A stretch of DNA of 64,000 nt from Polaromonas sp. JS666 (GCF_900103405.1 NZ_FNHX01000006.1:62001-126000), one strand, 5' to 3'. Positions 16,374-25,206 are shown, numbered from the stretch's first letter. Notes: generated by a model not told the origin, from the sequence alone. Translations and numbers: made by a program.

Positions 16374-16909
16374 ACACCATGACGAACACAACACCTTGGT
16401 CGCTGCGGCGCCTGCATGAAGTGAACGAGGCGCAGATCAACGAACTCGCCGACGTGCTGATCGACTGCGTGGAAGGCGGCGCCTCGGTGAGTTTTATGCA
16501 CCCGCTGCCGCGTGAACGCGCCCAGGCTTTCTGGCGCGGCGTGGCCGAAGGCGTGGCGGCTGGCGAACGCGCGCTGCTGGTGACCGAGGACGCGCAAGGC
16601 ATTTGCGGCACGGTGCAGCTGGTGCTGGCCCAGCCCGAGAACCAGCCGCACCGCGCCGACCTGGCCAAGATGCTGGTGCACCGCCGCTGCCGCCGCCAGG
16701 GCCTGGGCGAGGCCTTGATGCGGGCCGCCGAATCCATGGCGCACGACTGCGGCAAGACGCTGCTGGTGCTGGACACCGTCACCGGCGACAACGGCGAGCG
16801 CCTGTACCAGCGCCTGGGCTGGCAGCGTGTCGGCGTGATTCCCGGCTACGCGCTGCTGCCGCGCGGCGGGCTGGTGGGCACGACGGTGTTTTACCGCGAG
16901 CTGGCCTGA
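16370..16909 (+). CDS. GNAT family N-acetyltransferase
   Basis: 179 residues. The acetyl-CoA loop is KMLVHRRCRRQGLGEALMRA and the C-terminal strand is YQRLGWQRVGVIPGYALLP. SFMHPLPRERAQAFW and the hydrophobic VLAQPENQPHRADL region place it with the subgroup that modifies amino-acid-like or xenobiotic amines. It overlaps the XRE-cupin regulator by 4 bp, so the two are translated together; the regulator may sense the substrate of this enzyme. The exact substrate cannot be read. Confidence 0.88.
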   Translation: MNTMTNTTPWSLRRLHEVNEAQINELADVLIDCVEGGASVSFMHPLPRERAQAFWRGVAEGVAAGERALLVTEDAQGICGTVQLVLAQPENQPHRADLAKMLVHRRCRRQGLGEALMRAAESMAHDCGKTLLVLDTVTGDNGERLYQRLGWQRVGVIPGYALLPRGGLVGTTVFYRELA

Positions 16910-16979
16910 CGGAAGTTGTTGTGGGTTGTTTGCGTGCCGGCAGCGGGCGCAAGGCCCCGCGGCGTGTGCGCCGCTGTTC

Positions 16980-17204
16980 TCAGGCTTTTTTAGCGGCGCG
17001 ATGAACCACCATGCGCTCATGCAGGCGTGTGACGATGCGGCTTCCCGTCCTGACGAAGAAGAAGGGGAACACGCCGTGGATAAACGCGGCGATGGCTGCC
17101 GACAGCAGTGGCACGGCAAATGAAAAAGAGGCGGACATGTGCTCGAAATAGCTCTCCCCTACGGAGTCAGGGTGTTCCTTGAACAGCTGGAGAATTTTTT
17201 CCAT
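16980..17204 (-). CDS. DUF6356-like small membrane protein
   Basis: 74 residues from MEKILQLFKEHPDSVGESY. The pattern FKEHPDSVGESYFEHM...IHGVFPFFFVRTGSRIVTRLHERM matches a conserved small family (DUF6356, from memory) with one amphipathic N-terminal helix and one or two membrane segments (about 26-50). Function unknown. The start at 17204 fits the conserved beginning; the open frame upstream to 17387 runs into the divergent Lrp gene. It shares an intergenic region with that regulator, so Lrp-type control is plausible. Confidence 0.75.
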   Translation of the reverse strand: MEKILQLFKEHPDSVGESYFEHMSASFSFAVPLLSAAIAAFIHGVFPFFFVRTGSRIVTRLHERMVVHRAAKKA

Positions 17205-17318
17205 GGTCGTATCCGTCGGTTTTGGGAACTGCGCCCCTGCTTGCATCGATGCCTGGCTGGAATCATAGGCCTGCGGATCGGAAAATAAGTTGCAAGTTCG
17301 GCTAGAAATTTCCTCATA

Positions 17319-17337
17319 ATTAGAATTAATTTCTAAT
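17319..17337. promoter_or_regulatory. Candidate Lrp-type operator in the divergent region
   Basis: Perfect 7-bp inverted repeat ATTAGAA (17319-17325) / TTCTAAT (17331-17337) with a 5-nt A/T spacer, ending 11 bp before the lrp-like ATG. A shorter palindrome GAAATTTC lies about 7 bp upstream. A/T-rich symmetric sites of this kind are typical of Lrp/AsnC regulators, which usually repress their own gene. Confidence 0.55.
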
Positions 17338-17348
17338 AATGTGGCCAC

Positions 17349-17816
17349 ATGGACAAAAAAGACATCCGGATCCTGGAGCTGTTGCAAGACGATGCCTCGA
17401 TGGGGCTCAATGAACTGGCGCAGGCCGTCAGCCTGTCACCAACACCTTGCTGGCGGCGAATCCAGAAGCTGCGCGACGAAGGCGTCATCAAGCAGCAGGT
17501 CACCTTGTGCGACCCGGTCAAGCTCAACCTGGGCCTGACGGCTTTTGTGAGCATACGCGCGAGCCTGCACAACGACGCATGGACCCAGCGCTTCATCAAA
17601 GGCATCGTCGCCATCCGCGAGGTGGTGGAGGTCTACCGGATGACGGGAGACATCGATTACCTGCTCAAGGTCGTCGTGCCCGACATTGCCGGTTACGACA
17701 GCGTGTACAAACGCCTGATCAAGGTCGCCGAACTGCAGGACGTGAGTTCGGGCTTTGTGATGGAGGTGGTCAAGCACACCACCGCCCTCCCCACGGATTA
17801 CGCGCTGCCGGCCTGA
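17349..17816 (+). CDS. Lrp/AsnC family transcriptional regulator
   Basis: 155 residues. The N-terminal helix-turn-helix is LDRKDI-like (MDKKDIRILELLQDDASMGL...SPTPCWRRIQKLRDEGVI), with SPTPCWRRI the recognition helix characteristic of Lrp proteins that control amino-acid catabolism. The C-terminal RAM/ACT-like domain (VVEVYRMTGDIDYLLKVVVPD) binds amino-acid effectors and forms octamers. It is divergent from the DUF6356-like gene and has an A/T-rich inverted repeat directly upstream. The effector is unknown. Confidence 0.93.
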   Translation: MDKKDIRILELLQDDASMGLNELAQAVSLSPTPCWRRIQKLRDEGVIKQQVTLCDPVKLNLGLTAFVSIRASLHNDAWTQRFIKGIVAIREVVEVYRMTGDIDYLLKVVVPDIAGYDSVYKRLIKVAELQDVSSGFVMEVVKHTTALPTDYALPA

Positions 17817-17829
17817 GGGGCCGAAAGCG

Positions 17830-18279
17830 TCAAAACCCCAGCATCGCACCATCGGCCCGCATGGCCTGCGCGATCAGCCGCATGTCGTGGTCGCTGATAT
17901 CGAACAGGCCGAAACGGAACTTGTAGCCCCAGCGCTGGCGGTCTTCCACAAACTCGAAGTCGTCGAGCAGCGGCAGTATGGACGCCTCCTGCGCGGCCAC
18001 ATAGGCCACATCGCGGCGAAAAGGCACAAAACCGCCGCCCATGTCAAAAGCGTAAGGCTCGCCGGCCTGCACTAGGCCTATGGACACAAAACGCTGGAGT
18101 TTGTCCTTGCCACCCATGGTCAGCGCGGGCGAGTAGTAGGCCACCCGGTCGCCCGCCGACATGCGCCTGAGCGGCGCGCTTTTGCCGTGGCAGACCTGCA
18201 TGAATCCGTTTTGCGGATCCACGCAGCCATGCCGCGCATGCTCGGCGCTGGCGACCGCTATCCAGTTCCTGCGGCTCAT
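17830..18279 (-). CDS. EVE domain protein (UPF0310-like)
   Basis: 149 residues covering one EVE domain: [14 protein letters not shown] at the first strand, [22 protein letters not shown] and [15 protein letters not shown] in the PUA-like core, and [13 protein letters not shown] near the end. EVE domains resemble YTH domains and bind modified bases in DNA or RNA; several occur beside restriction-modification or other defence genes, but none is seen here. The ATG overlaps the stop of the VOC gene upstream by 4 bp, so they form one transcription unit. Confidence 0.87.
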   Translation of the reverse strand: MSRRNWIAVASAEHARHGCVDPQNGFMQVCHGKSAPLRRMSAGDRVAYYSPALTMGGKDKLQRFVSIGLVQAGEPYAFDMGGGFVPFRRDVAYVAAQEASILPLLDDFEFVEDRQRWGYKFRFGLFDISDHDMRLIAQAMRADGAMLGF

Positions 18280-18650
18280 GCGAGGGCGTGCAGGCCGACG
18301 CGGTTGCCGTCCAGGTCGGTGACGTGGGCAAAGAACCCCAGGCCGGGCGGCAGCGCCTGGCGCGGCAAGGCGACCTTGCCGCCGGCCTTGACGGCGCGCG
18401 CCAATGCGGCATCCAGCGAGGGCGAGGCATCGAGGTAAATCAGGGTTCCATTCGAGGCCGGCGCCGGCGCGGTGGGGCCGGCCAACAGGGCGCCGCCCAC
18501 ACCTTCCTCGCGCTCATAGGGAAACACCGCGCCTTCCGACGGGCCCATGGGCTCGCGGCGCATCTTGCATTCGAGCACGGCTTCGTAAAAGGCCTGGGCC
18601 TTGTCGAGTTGGGTGCTGGGGATTTCAAACCAGGTGACGGCGTTTTTCAT
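18276..18650 (-). CDS. VOC family protein (glyoxalase/bleomycin-resistance fold)
   Basis: 124 residues forming a single VOC module pair: [23 protein letters not shown] in the first half and [20 protein letters not shown] in the second. This subgroup (VOC proteins with FEIP and DGNRVGLH) is common and mostly uncharacterised; it may be a dioxygenase, isomerase or binding protein. It is cotranscribed with the EVE gene by a 4-bp overlap. It lies just before a dispersed repeat. Confidence 0.87.
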   Translation of the reverse strand: MKNAVTWFEIPSTQLDKAQAFYEAVLECKMRREPMGPSEGAVFPYEREEGVGGALLAGPTAPAPASNGTLIYLDASPSLDAALARAVKAGGKVALPRQALPPGLGFFAHVTDLDGNRVGLHALA

Positions 18651-18727
18651 GGGAAGGCTCCTTGTGTGTTGAAGAAGCCTTGATGATGCTGGGGGGCTAC
18701 TGACAACGTGATGTCAGGAGGATGTTG

Positions 18728-18786
18728 GCCCCCACGCTTTTCACTTCGCCTTCGGCTACGTGTAATACGCTGCCCCCCGAGGGGGC
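18728..18786 (-). repeat. Dispersed GCCCCC-hairpin repeat, copy 2 (intergenic)
   Basis: Read on the minus strand, the element carries the GCCCCCTCGGGGGGC hairpin (18772-18786), AGCG, ACACG, GAAGTG and the tail AAGCGTGGGGGC ending at 18728. It shares these blocks in the same order with the copy at 8729-8814 but has about 12 extra bases between the hairpin and the tail. It fills much of the 200-bp space between the VOC gene and the end of glcF and contains no gene. Confidence 0.75.
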
Positions 18787-18850
18787 GCTGCGCCTGCGGC
18801 CTGGCAAAGCCAGTTCCGCGGCCCCGGCTTGCTCAGACGTTTCGTTCAAC

Positions 18851-20080
18851 TCAAGACGTCAGCGCGTCGTCCAGCACTTCCACCCAATGCCGCACCGGCA
18901 TCGCCGTACCGCTTTGCAAGTGCGTGATGCAGCCGATATTGGCCGAGATGATGGTGCCGGGCGCCGAGGCCTGCAGATTTCCCAGCTTGCGGTCGCGCAG
19001 CTGGTAGGCAATCTCCGGGTTGAGCACCGAATAAGTGCCGGCCGAGCCGCAGCACAGATGGGATTCGGAGGCCGCCAGCGTCACCGTGAAACCCAGCGCG
19101 CCCATCAGCGTCTCCACCCCGCCGCGCAGCTGCTGGCCGTGCTGCAGGGTGCAGGGCGGGTGGAACACCAGCGCGCCGGCCTGGGCCTTGACCTTGCCCT
19201 GCAGCTCACCGACCAGTTCGGGCATCAGCTCGCTGAGGTCGCGCGTGAGTTCGCTGATACGCGCGGCCTTGGCCGCATAGGCCGGGTCGTCCTTGAGCAG
19301 GTGGCCGTAGTCCTTGACGGTGACGCCGCAGCCCGAGGCATTCATGACGATGGCTTCCACGCCGCCACCTTCCGAGATATGCGGCCACCAGGCGTCGATG
19401 TTGCGCCGCATCTGCTCCTTGCCGCCTTCCTGGTCATTGAGGTGGAATTTCACCGCACCGCAGCAGCCGGCCTTGGGCGCCAGCACGGTTTCTATGCCGG
19501 CCGCGTCCAGCACACGCGCGGTCGCGGCATTGATATTGGGCATCATGGCCGGTTGCACGCAGCCTTCGAGCATCAGCATCTTGCGCGCATGCACTCGCCG
19601 CGGCCAGGCGCCGGCCTCCTGCTTTTTCGGCACCTTGTTTTTGAGGGCCTCGGGCAGCAGGCCGCGCACGGCCTGGCCGGCCTTCATGGCGGGCGCGAAC
19701 AGCGGCGAGGGCAAACCTTCCTTGAGCGCCCAGCGCAAGGCCTTCTCGCCGGCCGGGCGCGGCACGCGCTCGTCGACCAGCTTGCGGCCTATGTCGACCA
19801 GGTGGCCGTATTCCACGCCGCTGGGGCAGGTGCTTTCGCAGTTGCGGCAGGTCAGGCACCGGTCCAGGTGCAGCTGGGTCTTGCGTGTGGGCGCCTCGCC
19901 CTCAAGCACTTGTTTGATCAGGTAGATGCGTCCGCGCGGGCCGTCGAGCTCGTCGCCCAGCAGCTGGTAGGTCGGGCAGGTCGCGGTGCAAAACCCGCAA
20001 TGCACACATTTGCGCAAAATGGCTTCGGCCTCACGGCCTTCAGTGCTGTTCTTGAATTCGGGGGCGAGGTGGGTTTGCAT
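18851..20080 (-). CDS. glcF: Glycolate oxidase iron-sulfur subunit GlcF
   Basis: 409 residues, usual GlcF length. Two ferredoxin-type 4Fe-4S sites lie at the N-terminus: CVHCGFCTATCPTY and CLTCRNCESTCPSG. Two CCG (DUF224) domains follow, with CCGAVKFH and LCCGSAGTYSVL. GlcDEF oxidises glycolate to glyoxylate at the inner membrane. The gene is the last of a minus-strand group glcE-DUF1275-glcF and begins 4 bp after the DUF1275 stop. The catalytic flavoprotein GlcD is not in this window. Confidence 0.95.
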   Translation of the reverse strand: MQTHLAPEFKNSTEGREAEAILRKCVHCGFCTATCPTYQLLGDELDGPRGRIYLIKQVLEGEAPTRKTQLHLDRCLTCRNCESTCPSGVEYGHLVDIGRKLVDERVPRPAGEKALRWALKEGLPSPLFAPAMKAGQAVRGLLPEALKNKVPKKQEAGAWPRRVHARKMLMLEGCVQPAMMPNINAATARVLDAAGIETVLAPKAGCCGAVKFHLNDQEGGKEQMRRNIDAWWPHISEGGGVEAIVMNASGCGVTVKDYGHLLKDDPAYAAKAARISELTRDLSELMPELVGELQGKVKAQAGALVFHPPCTLQHGQQLRGGVETLMGALGFTVTLAASESHLCCGSAGTYSVLNPEIAYQLRDRKLGNLQASAPGTIISANIGCITHLQSGTAMPVRHWVEVLDDALTS

Positions 20081-20084
20081 AAAG

Positions 20085-20855
20085 TCAGGGCGCCTCTTTC
20101 AGTGCCAGTGCCCTGCGGCGACGGACACGCCGGAAGTCCGCATGCAGGGGCGGCAGGGACAAAGCCAGCAGCATGAGCGCCAGCGGCACGACCCAGATAA
20201 AGCCGATGTATTTGAAGCCGGCCGCGCCCACCACGCCGCCGGCGATGAACATCGCCAGCAAGGTGCCGAACAATCTCAGCTTGATGCGGTTGGCGCGCAC
20301 GCGCGATTCGGGCGGGCTGGCCGTGCGGTTCCAGTAAAACATCTTGCCGAGCTCTATGCCGAGGTCGGTGATCACGCCGGTCATGTGGGTGGTGCGGATC
20401 TGCGAGGACGAGATCTTGCTGACCAGCGCGTTCTGCAGCCCCATGGTGAAAGCCAGCACCAGCACGGTCAGCGGCACGGCGAAAGGGGTCTGACGGTTCA
20501 GCGTCGCGCCCAGCAGCCCGAACAGCAGCATCAGCACGGCCTCCAGCAGCAGGGGCAGCGCGTATTCGCTGCGCAGGTGGTTCTGGCGCGCCCAGTTCAC
20601 CAGCACGGCGGTCACGGCGGCGCCGGTGGTAAAGGCCAGCAGCGCCCCGACGGCACCCAGCACCAGCGCCATGTGGCCCAGGACCAGGTTGTCGGCTAGC
20701 AGGGAGGCGAATCCCGTCATGTGCGAGGTGTACATGCCGACCACCAGAAAACCGCCGGCATTGATGGCGCCGGCGTTGAACGCCAGCAAGCCGCCCAGCA
20801 GGCGGTTCATATAGGGCGTGCGGTGCTGCCCGGTCAGGTGGCGAAGGCGTCGCAT
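20085..20855 (-). CDS. YoaK/DUF1275 family membrane protein
   Basis: 256 residues with six or seven hydrophobic segments. The family signature is clear: LLAFNAGAINAGGFLVVGMYTSHMTG at the start and MGLQNALVSKISSSQIRTTHMTG in the middle, a twofold repeat built round the TSHMTG/TTHMTG motif. DUF1275 proteins have no firm function. The gene starts 7 bp after glcE and ends 4 bp before glcF, so it is embedded in the glycolate oxidase operon. The start at 20855 was chosen for coupling to glcE; an internal ATG at 20810 is an alternative. Confidence 0.88.
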   Translation of the reverse strand: MRRLRHLTGQHRTPYMNRLLGGLLAFNAGAINAGGFLVVGMYTSHMTGFASLLADNLVLGHMALVLGAVGALLAFTTGAAVTAVLVNWARQNHLRSEYALPLLLEAVLMLLFGLLGATLNRQTPFAVPLTVLVLAFTMGLQNALVSKISSSQIRTTHMTGVITDLGIELGKMFYWNRTASPPESRVRANRIKLRLFGTLLAMFIAGGVVGAAGFKYIGFIWVVPLALMLLALSLPPLHADFRRVRRRRALALKEAP

Positions 20856-20862
20856 GGCTTGT

Positions 20863-21966
20863 TTACCAGTCCGCGTAGAGTCGGCCCGGGTTGAACACGC
20901 CGGCCGGGTCGAACTGCTGTTTGAGTTCGCGGTGTATGCGGTCCAGCGGCGGCTTGAGCGCGGAGAACACCGGCACGGATTTACCGGCCGAGCGGAATAG
21001 CGTGGCATGGCCATGGGCACCGGCCGCCGCTTCGCGTACCAGCGCCGCGTCACCGTCAGGCTGCTTGACCCAACGCTGCGCGCCACCCCACTCCACCAGC
21101 GTCTCGCCCAGCCCAAGCGGCGGCGCCGTGTCGGGCAGGCTGAGCCGCCACAGCGATTCATCGCCCTGCAAGGCAAAGAAGGGCTGGGCTTGCTCGCGCA
21201 GCGCAGTCCAATAGCGCGCCGCGTCGCTGTCCAAAGCTTCTCCACCCATGGATTTTTGCGCGGCGGCGACGGCGGCTTTCGCGCCGCGCAGGCGCACCCA
21301 CAGGCGGCCTTCCCGCCAGCAGGAGGCATTGACGGGCAAGGGCATGGCACCCCAGCGGTTGAGCTGCCGCAGGGCGGCGGCTTCGTCGAGCTCAAACACC
21401 AGCGTGGCCTCTTGCGGCGCGACCGGCAAGACCTTGAGTGAGACCTCCAGCAGCACGCCCAGCGTGCCCAGCGAACCGGCCATCAGGCGCGAGACGTCGT
21501 AGCCCGCCACATTTTTCATGACCTGGCCGCCGAAGACCAGGCGCTCACCCTTGCCGTTGAGCAGCACCACGCCCAGCATGTAGTCGCGCACGGCGCCCAC
21601 GCTGGCGCGGGCCGGGCCGCTCAGGCCGCTGGCCACCATGCCGCCCACGGTGGCCTGGGCGCCTATCGCGTCGTTTGCGGCAAAATGCGGCGGCTCAAAA
21701 GGCAGGCACTGGCCCTGCGCGGCCAGCAGCGCTTCGAGTTCGGCCAGCGGCGTACCGGCGCGCGCGGTCACCACCAGTTCGCTGGGCTCGTAACTCGTGA
21801 TGCCGCGGTGCGGCCGGATGTCCAGGGTCTCGCCCACCAAGGCCTGCCCGTAGAAGTCCTTGCTGCCGCCTCCGCGCGGGCGCAGCGGCGTATGCGCAGC
21901 GGCGGCAGCGCGCACGCGCTCGGCCAGCGCGGCGCTGATGTCGGTATCTGGAGTCATTGCCGCCAT
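20863..21966 (-). CDS. glcE: Glycolate oxidase FAD-binding subunit GlcE
   Basis: 367 residues. The FAD_binding_4 (PCMH) fold is shown by PLRPRGGGSKDFYG, LVVTARAGTPLAELEALL and ATVGGMVASGLSGPARASVGAVRDYMLG, and the C-terminal FNPGRLYADW is a standard GlcE ending. GlcE is the accessory flavoprotein of glycolate dehydrogenase. An alternative start lies three codons in (ATG 21957). It heads the unit glcE-DUF1275-glcF and lies 79 bp downstream of the SMP-30 gene on the same strand. GlcD, usually upstream, is not adjacent. Confidence 0.93.
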   Translation of the reverse strand: MAAMTPDTDISAALAERVRAAAAAHTPLRPRGGGSKDFYGQALVGETLDIRPHRGITSYEPSELVVTARAGTPLAELEALLAAQGQCLPFEPPHFAANDAIGAQATVGGMVASGLSGPARASVGAVRDYMLGVVLLNGKGERLVFGGQVMKNVAGYDVSRLMAGSLGTLGVLLEVSLKVLPVAPQEATLVFELDEAAALRQLNRWGAMPLPVNASCWREGRLWVRLRGAKAAVAAAQKSMGGEALDSDAARYWTALREQAQPFFALQGDESLWRLSLPDTAPPLGLGETLVEWGGAQRWVKQPDGDAALVREAAAGAHGHATLFRSAGKSVPVFSALKPPLDRIHRELKQQFDPAGVFNPGRLYADW

Positions 21967-22045
21967 GGTAAGCGGCGCCCGCCCGTACCGGTTTGATTTT
22001 TTTGAACGCGGCTTGTTCGGTTTTTTGAGGCCGCCAACTGCAAGG

Positions 22046-22960
22046 TCAGTCCTGGAAGAAGTTCACCGGCAGGCCGGGCACCTCGACCTGCATGGAAAAC
22101 ACGCAGCCCGAATCGGGATAGTGCTGCAGTTCCTGCGCGGGCCGGTTGTAGCGCGCGGTCGTGAGGTACAGGGTCTTGAGGTCGTCGCCGCCGAAGCAGG
22201 GCATGGTGGGGCAACGCGCCGGCACGGCGAACTCGGCCAGCAGCGTACCGGCCGGCGAGAGCTTGAGCATGCGCCCGCCCTCAAACATCGCGACGTAGTA
22301 GTTGCCCTCGCGGTCCACCGCGGCGCCGTCGGGCCGCCCGCCGTAGCCGGCCATGCCGGGCAACCAACCCTCGGGCTTGCCGGGCCACTGCGCGAACACG
22401 CGAGGCTCGGTCATGGTGTTGCGCTCGGCGTCCCAGTTCCAGGCGCGGATGATGTGGCGCGGCGTGTCGGACCAGTAGACCGTGGCCGCATCGGGCGACC
22501 AGGCCAGGCCGTTGGCGATGATGGCATCGCCCGCCTTGCGCTCGACCACAGGTGCGCGGCCGCCGCGGCAGTCCAGCGAAAACAGCTGGGCCGTGGACTT
22601 GTCGCGCGGCTCGTACATGGTGCCGGCCCAGAAGCGCCCCTGCGGGTCGGCCTTGCCGTCGTTAAAGCGTGTGGTCGCCGTGTCGTGGTCGGCCCGCATA
22701 AGTTGGCGCAGTTCACCGCCCCATTGCCCGGCGCGGTAAATGCCATCGCGCAGCGCGATCACCAGGCCCCCGCTGCGCGCCGGCGCGATGCTGCCGGGCT
22801 CGGAGGGCATGGCCCAGCTCTGGACCGTGCCCATAAAGACGTTGCAGCGGTGCAGCTGCCGGCCGGGAATGTCTATCCAGTACAGCATCTGCTCGTCGGG
22901 GTGCCAGAACGGCGATTCGCCGAGTCCGCTGGGCGGTGCAGCAAGGGTTTGCCAGGTCAT
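22046..22960 (-). CDS. SMP-30/gluconolactonase/LRE family protein
   Basis: 304 residues making a six-bladed beta-propeller. Metal ligands characteristic of the family are seen: E in SGLGESPFWHPDE, N and D in RFNDGKADPQGRFWAGTM, N in IIANGLAWSPD, and D in GGRPDGAAVDREGNYYVAMF. Members hydrolyse sugar lactones or related esters and bind Ca, Zn or Mn. The start at 22960 has AAAGGTAG upstream. It precedes glcE by 79 bp; a shared role in sugar-acid or glycolate metabolism is possible but not shown. Confidence 0.9.
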   Translation of the reverse strand: MTWQTLAAPPSGLGESPFWHPDEQMLYWIDIPGRQLHRCNVFMGTVQSWAMPSEPGSIAPARSGGLVIALRDGIYRAGQWGGELRQLMRADHDTATTRFNDGKADPQGRFWAGTMYEPRDKSTAQLFSLDCRGGRAPVVERKAGDAIIANGLAWSPDAATVYWSDTPRHIIRAWNWDAERNTMTEPRVFAQWPGKPEGWLPGMAGYGGRPDGAAVDREGNYYVAMFEGGRMLKLSPAGTLLAEFAVPARCPTMPCFGGDDLKTLYLTTARYNRPAQELQHYPDSGCVFSMQVEVPGLPVNFFQD

Positions 22961-23008
22961 CACGCTACCTTTGTTTGTGTGTGGACAGCCGCCACTGTAA
23001 CGCTCCCC

Positions 23009-23044
23009 AAAAAAAACAGCCCACCGGTTTGCACCGGCGGGCTG
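23009..23044 (-). terminator. Intrinsic terminator after amtB
   Basis: Read on the minus strand: a 12-bp stem CAGCCCGCCGGT / ACCGGTGGGCTG (one G-T pair) with a 4-nt loop, followed by eight T residues. It stands about 75 bp past the amtB stop and separates glnK-amtB from the SMP-30/glc genes. Confidence 0.9.
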
Positions 23045-23119
23045 AACATCCAAAGGAGACTCTCAGTAAATAAATATTTGGCAGGACCGGACCGCCTCCA
23101 GGGCGGCCCGTCCGCTGTA

Positions 23120-24679
23120 TCAGCGGTTGTAAGCGGTTTCGCCGTGGGACGTGATGTCCAGGCCTTCGCGCTCGTCTTCTTCGCTGACACGCAGGCCTAT
23201 GGTCAGGTCCACCACCTTGTAGGCGATGAAGGAGACCACGCCGGACCAGATGATGGTGATCAGCACGGCCTTGGCCTGGATCCAGACCTGGCCGGCGATG
23301 GTGTAGGCGTCGGGCGTCACGGCCGTGGCGGTCACCCAGTCACCCACGAAGCTCGGGCCGCCGAGGGCGGGCGAGTTGAACACACCGGTGAGCAATGCGC
23401 CCAGGATACCGCCCACGCCGTGCACGCCGAACACGTCCAGCGAGTCGTCGGCGCCCAGCAGCTTCTTCAGGCCGTTCACACCCCAGAGGCAGGCGAAACC
23501 GGCGATCAGGCCGATGACCAGGCCGCCGCCAATGCCGACGTTACCGGCTGCGGGAGTGATGGCCACCAGGCCGGCGACGGCGCCGGAGGCGGCACCCAGC
23601 ATGGAGGCCTTGCCGCGCATCAGCGCTTCACCGACGCACCAGGCCAGCACGGCGGCTGCCGTGGCACCCAGGGTGTTGATGAAGGCCAGGGCGGCGAAAC
23701 CGTTGGCTTCCAGGGCGGAGCCGGCATTGAAGCCGAACCAGCCCACCCACAGCAGCGCGGCGCCGACCATGGTCAGGGTCAGGCTGTGAGGTGCCATGGC
23801 TTCCTTGCCGTAGCCGATGCGTTTGCCGATGCAGAAGGCACCAACCAGGCCGGCGACGGCGGCGTTGATGTGGACCACGGTACCGCCCGCGAAGTCCAGG
23901 GCACCCATTTGCCAGATGTAACCGCCCTTGCCGTTCATCGCGTCGACCACTTCCTTGCCGGTGTAGGCATCGGGGCCCATCCAGAACCAGACCATGTGGG
24001 CAATAGGCGCATAGCTGAAGGTGAACCAGATGGCCATGAACAGCAGCACGGCGGAGAACTTGATGCGTTCGGCGAAGGCGCCGACGATCAGCGCGCAGGT
24101 GATGCCGGCGAAGGTGGCCTGGAAGGCGGCGAACACGATCTCGGGGATCACGACACCCTTGCTGAAGGTCGCGCCGTTGGCGAAGGTGCCCGCAACGTTG
24201 TCCCAGATGCCCTTCATGAAGAGCCGGTCGAAGCCGCCGAAGAAGGCGTTGCCCTCAGTGAAGGCCAGGCTGTAGCCGTAGATGAACCACAGCACCACGA
24301 TCATCGAGAAGGTGACCATGACCTGCATCAGCACCGACAGCATGTTCTTGCTGCGCACCAGGCCGCCGTAGAACAGCGCCAGGCCGGGCACGGTCATCAT
24401 GATGACCAGCAGCGTGGAAACCATCATCCAGGCGGTGTCGCCCTTGTTGGGAACAGGCGCGGGCGCTGCGGAAGCGGCCGCTGCGGGTGCGGAAGCCGCT
24501 GCGGCGGCGGCCGGGGCGGCGGCAGCCGAGGCTGCGGGCGCTGCGGCGGAAGCGGCCGCTTCAGCCGGTTTGGCTTCGGCTGCGGAAGCGGCGGGCGCGG
24601 CGGCCGGGGCTTGCGCCATGACGGCGCCTGTTGTCAGCAGGCTCAGTCCCAATACAAGGGAAGCAAGTATTTTTTTCAT
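23120..24679 (-). CDS. amtB: Ammonium transporter AmtB with Ala/Pro-rich N-terminal extension
   Basis: 519 residues. A signal peptide (MKKILASLVLGLSLLTTGAVMAQA) is followed by about 60 residues of almost pure Ala, Pro, Ser and Glu, then an eleven-helix Amt domain from NKGDTAWMMVSTLLVI. Conserved Amt motifs include PGLALFYGGLVRSKN, the twin histidines in DFAGGTVVHINAA and DVFGVHGVGGILGALLTG, and GWFGFNAGSA. AmtB conducts ammonium across the inner membrane and is blocked by GlnK. AAGAGA lies before ATG 24679. It follows glnK by 31 bp behind a shared sigma-54-like promoter, with a strong terminator downstream. Confidence 0.96.
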   Translation of the reverse strand: MKKILASLVLGLSLLTTGAVMAQAPAAAPAASAAEAKPAEAAASAAAPAASAAAAPAAAAAASAPAAAASAAPAPVPNKGDTAWMMVSTLLVIMMTVPGLALFYGGLVRSKNMLSVLMQVMVTFSMIVVLWFIYGYSLAFTEGNAFFGGFDRLFMKGIWDNVAGTFANGATFSKGVVIPEIVFAAFQATFAGITCALIVGAFAERIKFSAVLLFMAIWFTFSYAPIAHMVWFWMGPDAYTGKEVVDAMNGKGGYIWQMGALDFAGGTVVHINAAVAGLVGAFCIGKRIGYGKEAMAPHSLTLTMVGAALLWVGWFGFNAGSALEANGFAALAFINTLGATAAAVLAWCVGEALMRGKASMLGAASGAVAGLVAITPAAGNVGIGGGLVIGLIAGFACLWGVNGLKKLLGADDSLDVFGVHGVGGILGALLTGVFNSPALGGPSFVGDWVTATAVTPDAYTIAGQVWIQAKAVLITIIWSGVVSFIAYKVVDLTIGLRVSEEDEREGLDITSHGETAYNR

Positions 24680-24710
24680 GTCGATGTTCTCTTTTTGTGT
24701 GGATTGAGCC

Positions 24711-25148
<438 letters not shown>

Positions 25149-25206
25149 TCAGGGATTTCGACGGTTGCGGAAAGGGTCCTATTCCCGGATTCCACGAAGT
25201 CTTCGT

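Noticed and set aside
24440-24620. CRISPR-like or tandem repeat array
   Set aside because: It is Ala/Pro-rich coding sequence of AmtB without spacers or conserved repeats.
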